From NCBI GenBank assembly GCA_934436505.1, contig CAKSAP010000003.1, forward strand, positions 1 through 64,000: a DNA stretch of 64,000 nt. The letters are read 5' to 3'. The stretch is from an uncultured Eubacteriales bacterium. Its GTDB lineage: Bacteria; Bacillota; Clostridia; Oscillospirales; Acutalibacteraceae. Below, piece by piece: positions 1 through 9,060 of this stretch. The translations under genes were made by a program, and so were the position numbers. Numbering within the stretch: position 1 is the first letter of the stretch; each line of letters begins with the position of its first letter. Below the pieces are notes generated by a model. The model was not told the DNA's origin and did not search any database. It saw nothing but the letters and a program-made list of their open reading frames with translations.

Positions 1-1962
1 GGAAAAACAAACACCATTCTCAATACAGTTGTCACCGCATTTTTTAATAACAAAAGTGTTTTGATTTCATCGTATAACAATCACCCGGTTGATGAGATTT
101 ACCAAAAACTTTCTCATCTTAAATATAAAGGTAATGATATACCTTTCCCGATAGTCCGTCTTGGAAACGGTAATAAACTTAAAGAAGCAATTAAACAGAT
201 GCGACATTTGTTTGAAATAACTGCTTCTATGCAAGTGTTTGATTCGTCATTGAACAGAAAAAAGAATGACGAAGAACACAAAACAAAAGCTCTAAGTGAT
301 TTGCTTCGTAAATATGAAGAAAAGCTTGATATGAATGAACGAAAAGAAATGATAAGAACGATGATTTCTTCTTCAAACAACTTGACTTTTCTCACGGATT
401 TGCAAGGAGAACAGCTTACTAAAGTAAACAGTGCGCTTAAAGAAATCGGTGAAATTACAGAGGATGATATTAAGCCACTAATTACACAAGACAGACTTGA
501 ATTGTTAAAGTATTTGAATTTTACTTCAGCTAAGTTTATTAAACGATTATCAGAACCTAAATATGAGGAACTTACTGATATTATATTCACTAAAGACTTA
601 AACGAAGCAGCAAAGCAATTAAATCAGTATCTTTCAAATGATGAGAATTTTCAAAAATTTCTCAAGATATTTCCCATTGTTGCAACAACAAATATTTCTG
701 CTCATCGGTTGGGAGAACCAAAACAATATTTTGATATGGTTATTATGGATGAGGCAAGTCAGTGTAATACTGCGGTAGCCCTTGTTCCGATCATCAGAGG
801 TGAACAACTTTTGCTTGTAGGCGATCCGCAACAGTTAAAACCTGTTATCTTACTTGATGAAAAGAATAATTTGGTTTTAAAAAAGAGATATAACATTACT
901 GATGAATACGATTATAAAAACAAATCTGTTTATCAAACTTTTCTTTCTGCCGACGCCGTCAGTGATGAAGTTTTGCTAAGCTATCATTATAGATGTCATC
1001 CGAAGATTATCGAATTTAATAATAAAAAGTATTACAATAACAAACTTAATGTTCAGTCTTCCGACAAAGAAAAACAACCGCTTGAATTTATAGAATGTCA
1101 TTCAAAAGACACAACATTGAAAAATACAAGCGAAAGCGAAGCAAAAGAAATTGTTCATTATGTTAAAAATCACCCCGACAAAACGATTGCAGTTATTACA
1201 CCATTTGTAAATCAACGCAATAAAATTCAAGAGGAATTAAATCAAAATGGAATCACCAACGTTGATTGTGGAACTGTACATGCATTTCAGGGAGATGAAA
1301 AACAAGAAATAATTTTTTCGTTAGCCCTTACTGGTAAGACACATGAAAAAACATATTCTTGGTTAAAGAATAACAAAGAACTTATAAATGTTGCAACGTC
1401 AAGAGCTAAAGAAAAATTAGTTATTGCAGGGGACAAAGATCAACTAAACAGACTTCATCATCCGGGAGACGATGATGATTTGTTTGAATTGTGTAATTAT
1501 GTTCGATTAAACGGAAAAACAACTGTAACAGAGCGTGTGCCTGAATCAAGAGCGCTTGGAATTAAACCATACAGTACCGAAACGGAAACGGCATTTTTAG
1601 ACACACTAAATCATGCAATAAATGCTATGATGATTACAAAATCTAAATATGTTGTTAAAAAAGAGGTTCCCATTTCGCAGGTGTTCAATTCTTCAAATCA
1701 AGTGAATGATTTATTCTATACAGGCAGATTTGACTATATAGTATATGAGCGTGAAGGAAAAGAATTGTTGCCGATTTTTGCGATTGAACTTGATGGTAAC
1801 GAGCATACGAACGACACTAGGGTAATTGAAAGGGATAAAAAGAAGCAGCAAATATGTGATGAACATAATTTTCAGCTTATTCGTGTTCCAAACAACTATG
1901 CAAGACGATATAATTATGCAAAAGAAATCTTGTCATCATTCTTTGAAAATTCAAGAAGATAA
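1..1962 (+). CDS. Superfamily-1 DNA/RNA helicase with C-terminal DUF2726-like nuclease domain (5' truncated by window)
   Basis: The reading frame is open from base 1, where GKTNT looks like the tail of a Walker A loop, so the true start lies outside the window. Helicase motif II (DEASQ, bases 748-762) and motif III (GDPQQLKP) follow. Later SF1 motifs include YRCHP, the segment around GTVHAFQGDEKQE, and the motif VI region NVATSRAKEKL. This is the UPF1/DNA2-like arrangement. After about base 1560 comes a DUF2726-like domain with AIELDG and an ERDKKKQ segment, typical of PD-(D/E)XK-type folds. Helicase-nuclease proteins of this kind are often accessory or defence genes, but that role is inference. 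A strong terminator follows the stop codon. Confidence 0.8.
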   Translation, partial: GKTNTILNTVVTAFFNNKSVLISSYNNHPVDEIYQKLSHLKYKGNDIPFPIVRLGNGNKLKEAIKQMRHLFEITASMQVFDSSLNRKKNDEEHKTKALSDLLRKYEEKLDMNERKEMIRTMISSSNNLTFLTDLQGEQLTKVNSALKEIGEITEDDIKPLITQDRLELLKYLNFTSAKFIKRLSEPKYEELTDIIFTKDLNEAAKQLNQYLSNDENFQKFLKIFPIVATTNISAHRLGEPKQYFDMVIMDEASQCNTAVALVPIIRGEQLLLVGDPQQLKPVILLDEKNNLVLKKRYNITDEYDYKNKSVYQTFLSADAVSDEVLLSYHYRCHPKIIEFNNKKYYNNKLNVQSSDKEKQPLEFIECHSKDTTLKNTSESEAKEIVHYVKNHPDKTIAVITPFVNQRNKIQEELNQNGITNVDCGTVHAFQGDEKQEIIFSLALTGKTHEKTYSWLKNNKELINVATSRAKEKLVIAGDKDQLNRLHHPGDDDDLFELCNYVRLNGKTTVTERVPESRALGIKPYSTETETAFLDTLNHAINAMMITKSKYVVKKEVPISQVFNSSNQVNDLFYTGRFDYIVYEREGKELLPIFAIELDGNEHTNDTRVIERDKKKQQICDEHNFQLIRVPNNYARRYNYAKEILSSFFENSRR

Positions 1963-1980
1963 TAAATATTCCGATTGAAA

Positions 1981-2018
1981 AATGAGCCGAGAGGGGACAC
2001 CTCTTGGCTCATTTTTTT
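1981..2018 (+). terminator. Rho-independent terminator after the helicase gene
   Basis: The 14-base arm AATGAGCCGAGAGG pairs with CCTCTTGGCTCATT (one G-U) across a 5-base loop and is followed by seven T. It starts 18 bases after the helicase stop codon. Confidence 0.9.
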
Positions 2019-2182
2019 GTGAACACACAACACTTATTTAAATTTTGATGATTATTTTAAACTTTATTGAATTGGCTTTTCATTGAAAAACGCTTGAAAC
2101 CCTTGAAAACAGTGGGTTTTTATCGTAAGCCTCAATCATTATATGATTATGATACATAGGTGCTTACGAGTGTCGTTTTTTC

Positions 2183-2425
2183 CTAAACTGCTATGCAAAA
2201 TTCGTATGTAATCGGCTGAAGTTGGTTATTTTTAGCCAAATTTGTACGCTGAAATTGCACAGTTCGTACAGGACACATTACATTAACCATCTGACCGCCG
2301 ACTGAACCTGCCTGCTTAGATGTGAGATCACCGTTGTAGCCCTGCTTCAAATTTACGCCTACTTCAGAAGCAGCTTCCATTTTGAACTTATTGAGAGCTT
2401 CCTTTGCCTCGGGTACTGTAGCCAT
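2183..2425 (-). CDS. Alpha/beta-type small acid-soluble spore protein (SASP)
   Basis: These proteins coat DNA in the dormant spore, protect it from UV, and are degraded at germination. The segments EALNKFKMEAASEVGVNL and SKQAGSVGGQMV match the two conserved SASP blocks, including the E-(I/V/A)-G-V region cut by the germination protease. The ATG at 2425 is chosen because AGGGGTG lies 6 bases upstream; a GTG at 2434 has no such site. After GGQMV the protein carries about 33 residues that do not look like the usual short basic SASP tail, so the last part may be divergent or frameshifted. It is a single-gene unit on the minus strand. Confidence 0.85.
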   Translation of the reverse strand: MATVPEAKEALNKFKMEAASEVGVNLKQGYNGDLTSKQAGSVGGQMVNVMCPVRTVQFQRTNLAKNNQLQPITYEFCIAV

Positions 2426-2570
2426 TAAAAACACCCCTTTTCTTTATTTGCGTCTGCAAGAATATCTTTTGCAAAATTATCTTTGTTATAAATGTTAATA
2501 TATGGATTTTTGTTTTGAAAATGATTTATTTTATGATACAATGTAAAAAATGCTTTTTGAGGTTTGTTAT

Positions 2571-3698
2571 ATGAAAAAGAAAAAGAGCTGGGACAAAAAG
2601 TGGTACACGGATGAGTTCTTAAACGAACTGAAGCAAACTCTATATACTGAAATGTGCGGCTCTTTGCCCATAACGGTAAAATATGCACCCGACGCCGTAT
2701 CGCCGCTTGGCATAGACCCTCGACTTCTCGGCGGTCCTATGGGTAAAACCGCTAAATCAATGCGTTTGCTTCCCGAATTTGTTATCAAGAGAATTAAAAT
2801 TAAATTTAACGAAAAAATGCTCTCTTCTTTTCGTACGGTGTGCGATAAGACTTCAAGTGCGGTTTGCGTCAGGGGAGGTGTTGATATTTCCGACAGCACG
2901 GTTACAGCCGATGACGGATATGAAATACCTATTAGAATTTATAAAAATAAAAACTGTTCTTCCGAAAACGGCTGTTTGTATTTTATGCACGGCGGAGCTT
3001 TTATTGCAGGAAGTATGACTCCTTATGACGAGGCGTGGAAGGTCTTTGTCGAAAAATTCAATATGCCTGTTATCAGCGTCGAATACCGTCTTATGCCCGA
3101 AAATCCTTATCCTACATTGTATAATGATTGTCAAAGAGTATTCGAGTACATTTACGACAATGCTGAAATGTTCGGCTTTGATAAATCAAAAATCTTTGTT
3201 TGCGGCGACAGCGCAGGCGGCAATCTTGCTCAATATATTTCAACCGCCAATAAAGGAAACGGAAGTGTCAGGGGACAGATACTTTTATATGCTTCGTTAA
3301 ATCCGATGGGTATTGAGGATGAATATTTTAATAAGAGCATTAAAAATTTCAAATATGAGCCGTCGCAGAAAAAGCTTTCACGTTGCATAACACGTCAGCT
3401 TGAAATGATGACTGACAGCTTTGACAGCGTTTTTGATATTTCCGAGCCCGATATTCGATTAAATCCATATAGCTTCGCTGCAAACAGCAATCCTCCGACT
3501 TTAATTTCAGTCGGTGCGCTCGATTATCTTAAAATTGAAAACATTGCTTGGGCACGGAAATTACACGATGCAGGGGTTCCCGTAAAGGCTGTTGTTTACA
3601 ACGGAATGGGGCACGGATACCTAAATGCAATGGGAGTTTTTCCGCAAGCTGAGGACGTAATCGACGAAATAGGCGATTTCATAAAAAAATACAGTTAG
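2571..3698 (+). CDS. Alpha/beta hydrolase, hormone-sensitive-lipase (family IV) esterase type
   Basis: This is a predicted cytoplasmic carboxylesterase acting on short acyl esters. The oxyanion-hole motif MHGGAF (about residue 138) precedes the nucleophile motif GDSAGG (about residue 211). The acid is probably the Asp of VGALDYLK and the base the His of GMGHGYL. This order and spacing fit the HSL/family IV group. No signal peptide is visible; the N terminus is highly basic. The ATG at 2571 is preceded by GAGGT with about 7 bases of spacing. The gene stands alone, and the natural substrate cannot be told from the sequence. Confidence 0.8.
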   Translation: MKKKKSWDKKWYTDEFLNELKQTLYTEMCGSLPITVKYAPDAVSPLGIDPRLLGGPMGKTAKSMRLLPEFVIKRIKIKFNEKMLSSFRTVCDKTSSAVCVRGGVDISDSTVTADDGYEIPIRIYKNKNCSSENGCLYFMHGGAFIAGSMTPYDEAWKVFVEKFNMPVISVEYRLMPENPYPTLYNDCQRVFEYIYDNAEMFGFDKSKIFVCGDSAGGNLAQYISTANKGNGSVRGQILLYASLNPMGIEDEYFNKSIKNFKYEPSQKKLSRCITRQLEMMTDSFDSVFDISEPDIRLNPYSFAANSNPPTLISVGALDYLKIENIAWARKLHDAGVPVKAVVYNGMGHGYLNAMGVFPQAEDVIDEIGDFIKKYS

Positions 3699-3785
3699 AT
3701 ATTTACAATTTTTTTGCAAAAAAGTATGGAATTGATTTGATTTATAGTTTATAATAGCTACAAACATTATTTTGGAGGGATATGC

Positions 3786-4751
3786 TTGTCTGCCAAGTAT
3801 TTTGTATCACTTGATAAGGTGCTTAAAGAATTTGACTTTGAGGTCATCTATTTACCCAAAGATTTCAAAGAGCATACCATTTGTTCTCCCGACGTAAACA
3901 GACCCGGCTTGCTTTTGGTTGACAGAGACGCTTTCTTTGATGCCGAGCGTGCACAGTTTCTCGGACTTTCGGAAATTGAGCTTATTAAAAAGCTTCCTCC
4001 CGAGGAGCAATTCGCAAGCATTGAAAGATTGATGAGCCACAAGCCGCCCTTTGTTTTAATTACAAGAAATCTTGAACTGCCCGAGTGTGCCAAAGAGCTT
4101 GCGCAAAAGTATAATGTACCGCTTTTCAGAACTGCCGAGCCGACTTCAAGCTGTATGTCGGCACTCATAAGCTATCTCGGTACCGAGCTTGCAGAGCGTA
4201 TTACGAGGCACGGCGTTTTGGTTGAGGTTTACGGCGAGGGCGTTTTGATTGTCGGCGACAGCGGCGTAGGTAAGAGCGAAACCGCCGTTGAACTTATCAA
4301 ACGCGGTCACAGACTTATCGCAGACGATGCGGTTGAGATAAGAAAGGTATCCGCAAAGACCTTGGTTGGCTCTGCACCCGATAATATTCGCCACTTTATT
4401 GAGCTTCGTGGTATCGGAATAGTAAACGCACGCCGTATTTTCGGTATGGGTGCAGTTAAGCTTTCTGAAAAAATCAATATGGTTGTTAAGCTCGAACAAT
4501 GGAATCCCGACAAGGTTTATGACAGAATGGGCGTTGATACCGAATATATAAATATTATGAATGTCAATTTGCCTATTACGGTAGTACCCGTTAAGCCGGG
4601 CAGAAACCTTGCAATTATCATTGAGGTTGCCGCTATGAACAACAGGCAAAAGAAAATGGGCTATAACGCCGCAAAGGAGCTTCTTCATCAGCTCGGTATG
4701 CAGGAAGAAGAGCCAAAGCCCGAAGAGCTTGAAATTTGGCAAAGCTATTAA
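3786..4751 (+). CDS. hprK: HPr kinase/phosphorylase
   Basis: The protein phosphorylates and dephosphorylates Ser46 of HPr and so sets carbon catabolite repression and PTS activity in Firmicutes. The P-loop GDSGVGKSE lies near residue 157, and the HprK signature region follows (LRGIGIVNARRIFG). At 321 aa its length is normal. The start is TTG at 3786, five bases after GGAGGGA; the nearby ATG at 3782 is in another frame and closes quickly. It is the first gene of the rightward run hprK-glk-murB-rapZ-whiA, which links sugar sensing to wall synthesis and is typical of Clostridia. Confidence 0.95.
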   Translation: MSAKYFVSLDKVLKEFDFEVIYLPKDFKEHTICSPDVNRPGLLLVDRDAFFDAERAQFLGLSEIELIKKLPPEEQFASIERLMSHKPPFVLITRNLELPECAKELAQKYNVPLFRTAEPTSSCMSALISYLGTELAERITRHGVLVEVYGEGVLIVGDSGVGKSETAVELIKRGHRLIADDAVEIRKVSAKTLVGSAPDNIRHFIELRGIGIVNARRIFGMGAVKLSEKINMVVKLEQWNPDKVYDRMGVDTEYINIMNVNLPITVVPVKPGRNLAIIIEVAAMNNRQKKMGYNAAKELLHQLGMQEEEPKPEELEIWQSY

Positions 4752-4783
4752 ATTGAAAATATATTACTTTTTTGGAGGATGTT

Positions 4784-5731
4784 ATGTACAGAATTGGTGT
4801 TGATCTCGGCGGAACAAATATTGTTGCCGGTGTAGTGGATGAATTTTATAAAATTGTCGGTAAGGGCAAAATGCCTACCGCTTGCCCTCGTCCTGCTGTT
4901 GAAATTTTAGCGGACGTTGCAAAAGCGGTTAAAATGGCTATCGTGGATGCAGGAATTACTCTTGCAGACGTTCGTTCGATCGGTATAGGAACTCCCGGCT
5001 CGGTTGAAAAGCATTTTGGAATAATTCAGTATGCAAACAATCTCGGTTTTTCAAATGTTCCTGCAAGAAAAATATTGCAGAGTCATTTTGACAAGCCAAT
5101 TTATATTGAAAACGATGCTAACTGCGCTGCTCTCGGAGAGGCTAAGGCAGGCGCAGGCGGCGGAGTTGATAATTTTGCTGCTATTACACTCGGAACAGGC
5201 GTCGGCTCGGGTATTATTGTTGACGGTAAAATCCTCAGCGGCTGTAACGGTGCGGCAGGCGAAATGGGTCATATGGTTATCTGCGCAGACGGCGAGCCTT
5301 GCACCTGCGGAAGAAAGGGCTGTTGGGAGGCTTATTCCTCGGCGACCGCTTTAATTCGTGAGACTAAAAAATCAATGCTTGAAAATAAAGAATCAAAGAT
5401 GTGGGAAATTGTTGGCGGAGACATTGATAAGGCTAACGGAAAGACTGCTTTTGACGCAATGCGTGCAGGCGATGAAGCAGGCAAAAAGCTTGTTGATTGG
5501 TATGTACATTATCTTTCAATCGGTATAACAAATGTTATAAACACATTCCAGCCTAAGATGCTTTGCGTCGGCGGCGGAATCGGCTATGAAAGAGAGTATC
5601 TTCTTGAGCCTGTCAGAAAGATTGTTTATCAGGAGAGATATAGCGTATATTCAGAGGAGCAAACTACAATTTGCTCTGCTAAGCTCGGCAACGATGCAGG
5701 CGTTATCGGCGCAGCATTGCTTGACGAATAA
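4784..5731 (+). CDS. glk: ROK-family glucokinase
   Basis: The protein is predicted to phosphorylate glucose to glucose-6-phosphate in the cytoplasm. The N terminus YRIGVDLGGTNI is the ATP phosphate-binding motif of ROK kinases. The sugar-binding region contains IENDANCAALGE and GAAGEMGHM, and the zinc motif CTCGRKGCWE is intact. The ATG at 4784 follows GGAGGAT; the upstream TTG at 4772 overlaps that ribosome binding site and is rejected. The gene starts 32 bases after hprK, and its stop overlaps the possible ATG of murB. Its exact hexose specificity is inferred from family and context. Confidence 0.9.
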   Translation: MYRIGVDLGGTNIVAGVVDEFYKIVGKGKMPTACPRPAVEILADVAKAVKMAIVDAGITLADVRSIGIGTPGSVEKHFGIIQYANNLGFSNVPARKILQSHFDKPIYIENDANCAALGEAKAGAGGGVDNFAAITLGTGVGSGIIVDGKILSGCNGAAGEMGHMVICADGEPCTCGRKGCWEAYSSATALIRETKKSMLENKESKMWEIVGGDIDKANGKTAFDAMRAGDEAGKKLVDWYVHYLSIGITNVINTFQPKMLCVGGGIGYEREYLLEPVRKIVYQERYSVYSEEQTTICSAKLGNDAGVIGAALLDE

Positions 5732-5745
5732 TGAAAGGTGATTAT

Positions 5746-6654
5746 GTGACTGATATTGTAAAGAAAACCGTAGAAAAGCTAAATTGCAGGTATCTTGAAA
5801 ATGCAAGTATGCGTGATTTTACAAGCTTCAAAACCGGCGGAAATGCCGATATAATCGTTTTTCCCGACAGTATCGCATCACTTACGGCAATTCTCAAAGC
5901 TTGCCGTGAAAACGAAATAAAAACCTATATTATCGGAAACGGGAGCAATATTCTTGTTTCCGATAACGGTTTATCCGGAGCAGTTATTAAAATCGGCTCG
6001 GATTTTTCAAATATTGAGCTTGCCGATGAAAATACAATTATATGCGAAAGCGGTATTTCAATGGCTAAGCTTTGCAGCTTTGCACTTGAGAATTCTCTAA
6101 GCGGACTTGAATTTGCTTTTGGCATTCCCGGTACGGCAGGCGGTGCGGCTTTTATGAATGCTGGTGCTTACGGCGGAGAAATGAAGGATGTGCTTATAGA
6201 ATGTACGCACATTGATACCGATTTGAACGTCGGTAAATTAACAGGCGATGAGCTTGGTCTTTCTTACAGAAAAAGTGCTTATTCCGATAACGGATATATT
6301 ATAACCTCTCTTAAATTGAGATTAGAGAAATCCGACAAGGAGTCAATCAAAGCTAAAATGTACGAAAATCTCGGTAAGCGTAAGGATAAGCAGCCGCTTG
6401 AATTTCCGAGCGCAGGCAGTACCTTTAAGCGTCCCGAAGGCTATTTCGCAGGCGCATTGATTGAGGAATGTGCTCTCAAAGGGTATTCGATAGGCGGTGC
6501 GCAGGTAAGCGAAAAGCACGCAGGCTTTGTAATTAACAAAGGAAATGCGACCTCAACCGATATTGCTTCGCTTATCGATTTTATCAGAAAAACCGTTTAT
6601 GAAAATAAGTGCGTAATGCTTGAACCCGAGGTTAGATTTTTAGGCGAATTTTAA
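5746..6654 (+). CDS. murB: UDP-N-acetylenolpyruvoylglucosamine reductase
   Basis: MurB is an FAD enzyme that reduces UDP-GlcNAc-enolpyruvate to UDP-MurNAc in peptidoglycan synthesis. The FAD-binding region shows IIGNGSNILVSD and FAFGIPGTAGGAAFMNAGAY. The proton-donor serine lies in SAGSTFKRP, and the C-terminal glutamate in EPEVRFLG. The form is the short Gram-positive type II. GTG at 5746 is preferred because AAAGGTG lies 5 bases upstream. An in-frame ATG at 5731 overlaps the glk stop but has no ribosome binding site, so the start is ambiguous by 5 codons. Confidence 0.93.
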   Translation: MTDIVKKTVEKLNCRYLENASMRDFTSFKTGGNADIIVFPDSIASLTAILKACRENEIKTYIIGNGSNILVSDNGLSGAVIKIGSDFSNIELADENTIICESGISMAKLCSFALENSLSGLEFAFGIPGTAGGAAFMNAGAYGGEMKDVLIECTHIDTDLNVGKLTGDELGLSYRKSAYSDNGYIITSLKLRLEKSDKESIKAKMYENLGKRKDKQPLEFPSAGSTFKRPEGYFAGALIEECALKGYSIGGAQVSEKHAGFVINKGNATSTDIASLIDFIRKTVYENKCVMLEPEVRFLGEF

Positions 6655-6666
6655 GGATGTGAATTT

Positions 6667-7527
6667 ATGGACTTGGTAATTGTAACAGGTATGTCAGGCG
6701 CAGGTAAATCGAGAGCCGTGCAGGCTTTGGAGGATATAGGCTTTTACTGCGTTGATAATATGCCGCCGAAGCTTATTCCCACTTTTGTTCAGCTCTGTAT
6801 GGAGTCAAACGACGAAAAAGACAGAGTTGCGCTTGTTGCGGATATTAGATTGGGTGAAGAGTTCACAAGTCTGTTTAACATATTGAAAGAGCTTGACAAG
6901 ACGAAAGTCCACTGTAAAATTTTGTTTATTGATGCGGACGCTGAGGTCATTATGCGCCGTTATCAAGAAACGAGAAGAAAGCATCCGCTTGCTGATGAAT
7001 TCGATACTCCGTCGCTTGCCGAAGCTATTGCAAAGGAACGAGAAATATTGCTTCCCGCAAGGCAGATGGCAGACTATATTGTTGACACCTCAAATGTTAT
7101 GAGCTCGCAGTTTAAGGAAAAAATCGCAAAGCTGTTTCTCAACAACATATCGAGCACACTTAAAATTCACAGTATGTCCTTTGGCTTTAAGTACGGTCTG
7201 CCAAAAGACGCCGACCTTGTTTTTGACGTTCGTTGCTTGCCAAACCCGTTTTATGTTCCCGAGCTAAAAAGCCACACAGGACTTGAAGCTGAAGTACGCA
7301 ATTTTGTAATGAAATACAGTCAGTCAAAGGAGCTTGAAAAGAAGCTTTATGACCTTATTGATTTTTTAATTCCTCTTTATATGACGGAGGGAAAGAGTCA
7401 GCTTACAATAGCGGTAGGCTGCACGGGCGGTAAGCACCGTTCGGTTGTTTTTGCCGAGCTTCTCAACAAGCATTTGCTTGAAAACGGTTGTGATGTCGGC
7501 GTATTCCACAGAGATATTAAAAGGTAA
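6667..7527 (+). CDS. rapZ: RNase adapter/nucleotide-binding protein RapZ (YvcJ)
   Basis: The P-loop GMSGAGKS lies at the extreme N terminus and is followed by the family signature ALEDIGFYCVDNMPP. The C-terminal half carries FDVRCLPNPF and the AVGCTGGKHRSV segment. In Gammaproteobacteria RapZ controls amino-sugar synthesis. In Firmicutes YvcJ is a GTP/ATP-binding protein of less certain role, and its placement after murB fits wall metabolism. The length of 286 aa is normal. It starts 12 bases after murB and ends 4 bases before whiA, so the genes are probably translationally linked. Confidence 0.93.
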   Translation: MDLVIVTGMSGAGKSRAVQALEDIGFYCVDNMPPKLIPTFVQLCMESNDEKDRVALVADIRLGEEFTSLFNILKELDKTKVHCKILFIDADAEVIMRRYQETRRKHPLADEFDTPSLAEAIAKEREILLPARQMADYIVDTSNVMSSQFKEKIAKLFLNNISSTLKIHSMSFGFKYGLPKDADLVFDVRCLPNPFYVPELKSHTGLEAEVRNFVMKYSQSKELEKKLYDLIDFLIPLYMTEGKSQLTIAVGCTGGKHRSVVFAELLNKHLLENGCDVGVFHRDIKR

Positions 7528-7531
7528 AGAT

Positions 7532-8413
7532 ATGTCTTTTTGTTCACAGTTAAAAACCGAGCTTATGAGCTTGGACGAGGTTAAGCCGTGTTGCGCTTTG
7601 GCGGAAACATACGGACTCTTGTTGTTCGGAAAAATGTTCTCAAAGCGTGAAATCTATATAAGCACGGAAAACGGCGAGGTTGCCGAAAAATATAAAAATG
7701 TTGCCGAAAGGCTCAGCGAATCCGAGGTTGAATACACCTGCTCAAAATCGGGGAAATGCAGAGTTTCCGTCAAAGAGCAGGAGGGCAGGCTGAAAATCCT
7801 TGAAGCTTTCGGACTTTCGGGCGATGAACGTTCAAGGCGAGTAAATTGGGCAAATATATCCGATGAATGTTGCTTTGCAGGTTTTTTGAGAGGTGTATTT
7901 CTTGCTTGCGGAACGATAAATGATCCCGAAAAGAATTATCATATCGAATTTTCCGTTCCTTACAGCCTCAGAAATGATTTAATTCGTATCTTTGAAGAGG
8001 TTGAGCTCAGCGCAAAGGAAATCAAGCGAAACGGTCAAAATGTGCTTTATTTCAAGGACAGCGACGAAATTGTTACGCTGCTGACCTTGATGGGCGCAAA
8101 CGATTCTGCACTTGAATATATCGGCGTAAAGGTGTTCAAAGATGTCCGAAACAATGTTAACAGGCGTACAAATTTTGAAAATGCCAACCTTGACAGGACG
8201 GTCAACGCATCATTAAGGCAGACGCAGGCGATTGAAAAGCTGAAAAGAGAGGGAAATTTTGAAAAGCTTTCCCCAGAGCTCAAAAAAATTGCGGTCTTGC
8301 GACTTGAAAACCCGGAGCTTTCCTTGCAGCAAATCGGGCAAATGCTTGAGCCTCCGCTTTCCCGTTCAGGCGTAAATCATCGTTTACAAAAGATATTAAA
8401 TTATGCGGAATAA
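7532..8413 (+). CDS. whiA: DNA-binding protein WhiA
   Basis: WhiA joins a LAGLIDADG homing-endonuclease-like N-terminal domain to a C-terminal helix-turn-helix. In actinomycetes it controls sporulation; in Firmicutes it influences division and chromosome segregation. Diagnostic segments are CCFAGFLRGVFLACG, RRTNFENANLDRT and the C-terminal HTH around LSLQQIGQMLEPPLSRSGVN. The ATG at 7532 is used because AAAAGGTAAAGAT precedes it; longer versions of the frame would overlap rapZ. At 293 aa it is close to the B. subtilis length. It is the last gene of the hprK cluster. Confidence 0.93.
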   Translation: MSFCSQLKTELMSLDEVKPCCALAETYGLLLFGKMFSKREIYISTENGEVAEKYKNVAERLSESEVEYTCSKSGKCRVSVKEQEGRLKILEAFGLSGDERSRRVNWANISDECCFAGFLRGVFLACGTINDPEKNYHIEFSVPYSLRNDLIRIFEEVELSAKEIKRNGQNVLYFKDSDEIVTLLTLMGANDSALEYIGVKVFKDVRNNVNRRTNFENANLDRTVNASLRQTQAIEKLKREGNFEKLSPELKKIAVLRLENPELSLQQIGQMLEPPLSRSGVNHRLQKILNYAE

Positions 8414-8444
8414 TTAAAAACATATTTGATTAAGGGGTGCAAAT

Positions 8445-9011
8445 ATGAGAAATAAGCAAATAAAAATTTTGTTATTATCTTCTTTATTTGTTATAATATC
8501 TTTGATTTTTTGCTCTTGTACATTTAATTCAAACTTAAATATAGTGGACGATAATAAAAACTATAGGATAATTCAAAATGAAAACGGAACATATAATATT
8601 TTAATTCTTAACGACGACAATGGCGTTGTTTATCAAGAAAAAAATATTAAGCAGCCTGTTTACATATCAAAAAATAATTCTCTGATAACAATATCAAAGG
8701 ATTATGGAACAGGACTGCAACTTGTTAAGTATTACGATTTAACAAAAGAAATGATTTCTGATGAATATCAATATGTTATAGCAAATAATGATACATATGT
8801 TGCATATATTGACGGTGAGGATATGAGCAATCGTTCTGTTGTTGTTCAGAATATTTTTGATAAAAATATTCTATACTATGAAGTTCAACTCGATTTTGCA
8901 AAAATTGATACACCGATTGAAAATGCAGAATTTATTGACAATAATAATTTGAAAATCACTTATATAAATTCGCTTGATAATTCAATAGAAACAACAGTTA
9001 ATTATTCTTAG
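8445..9011 (+). CDS. Predicted lipoprotein of unknown function
   Basis: The 188-aa protein begins with a basic segment and a hydrophobic stretch ending in IFCSC, a plausible lipobox with the second Cys as the lipidation site. The rest looks like a beta-rich extracytoplasmic domain with many Asn and Asp residues and a YNILILNDDNG segment. No family is recognised. The ATG follows AAGGGGTGC. The gene is AT-richer than the cluster before it and is closed by the terminator at 9025, so it is probably its own unit. Confidence 0.75.
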   Translation: MRNKQIKILLLSSLFVIISLIFCSCTFNSNLNIVDDNKNYRIIQNENGTYNILILNDDNGVVYQEKNIKQPVYISKNNSLITISKDYGTGLQLVKYYDLTKEMISDEYQYVIANNDTYVAYIDGEDMSNRSVVVQNIFDKNILYYEVQLDFAKIDTPIENAEFIDNNNLKITYINSLDNSIETTVNYS

Positions 9012-9024
9012 TTATTAAAAGTTA

Positions 9025-9058
9025 AACCGACATCTAAATCAATAGATGTCGGTTTTTT
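9025..9058. terminator. Terminator between the lipoprotein gene and asnB
   Basis: AACCGACATCTA and TAGATGTCGGTT form a perfect 12-bp stem with a 6-base loop, followed by TTTTTT on the plus strand. The genes on either side converge; T-richness on the minus side is weaker. Confidence 0.9.
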
Positions 9059-9060
9059 GT

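Noticed and set aside
114..590. Long antisense frame within the helicase gene
   Set aside because: It is a shadow of the plus-strand frame, has no ribosome binding site, and is low-complexity (Ser- and Leu-rich).
3750..3755. TATAAT box upstream of hprK as a promoter
   Set aside because: No acceptable -35 lies at 16-18 bases, so I did not list it, although some promoter must be near.
4146..4742. 198-codon minus-strand frame inside hprK
   Set aside because: It fully overlaps a clear hprK and has no recognisable domain or ribosome binding site.
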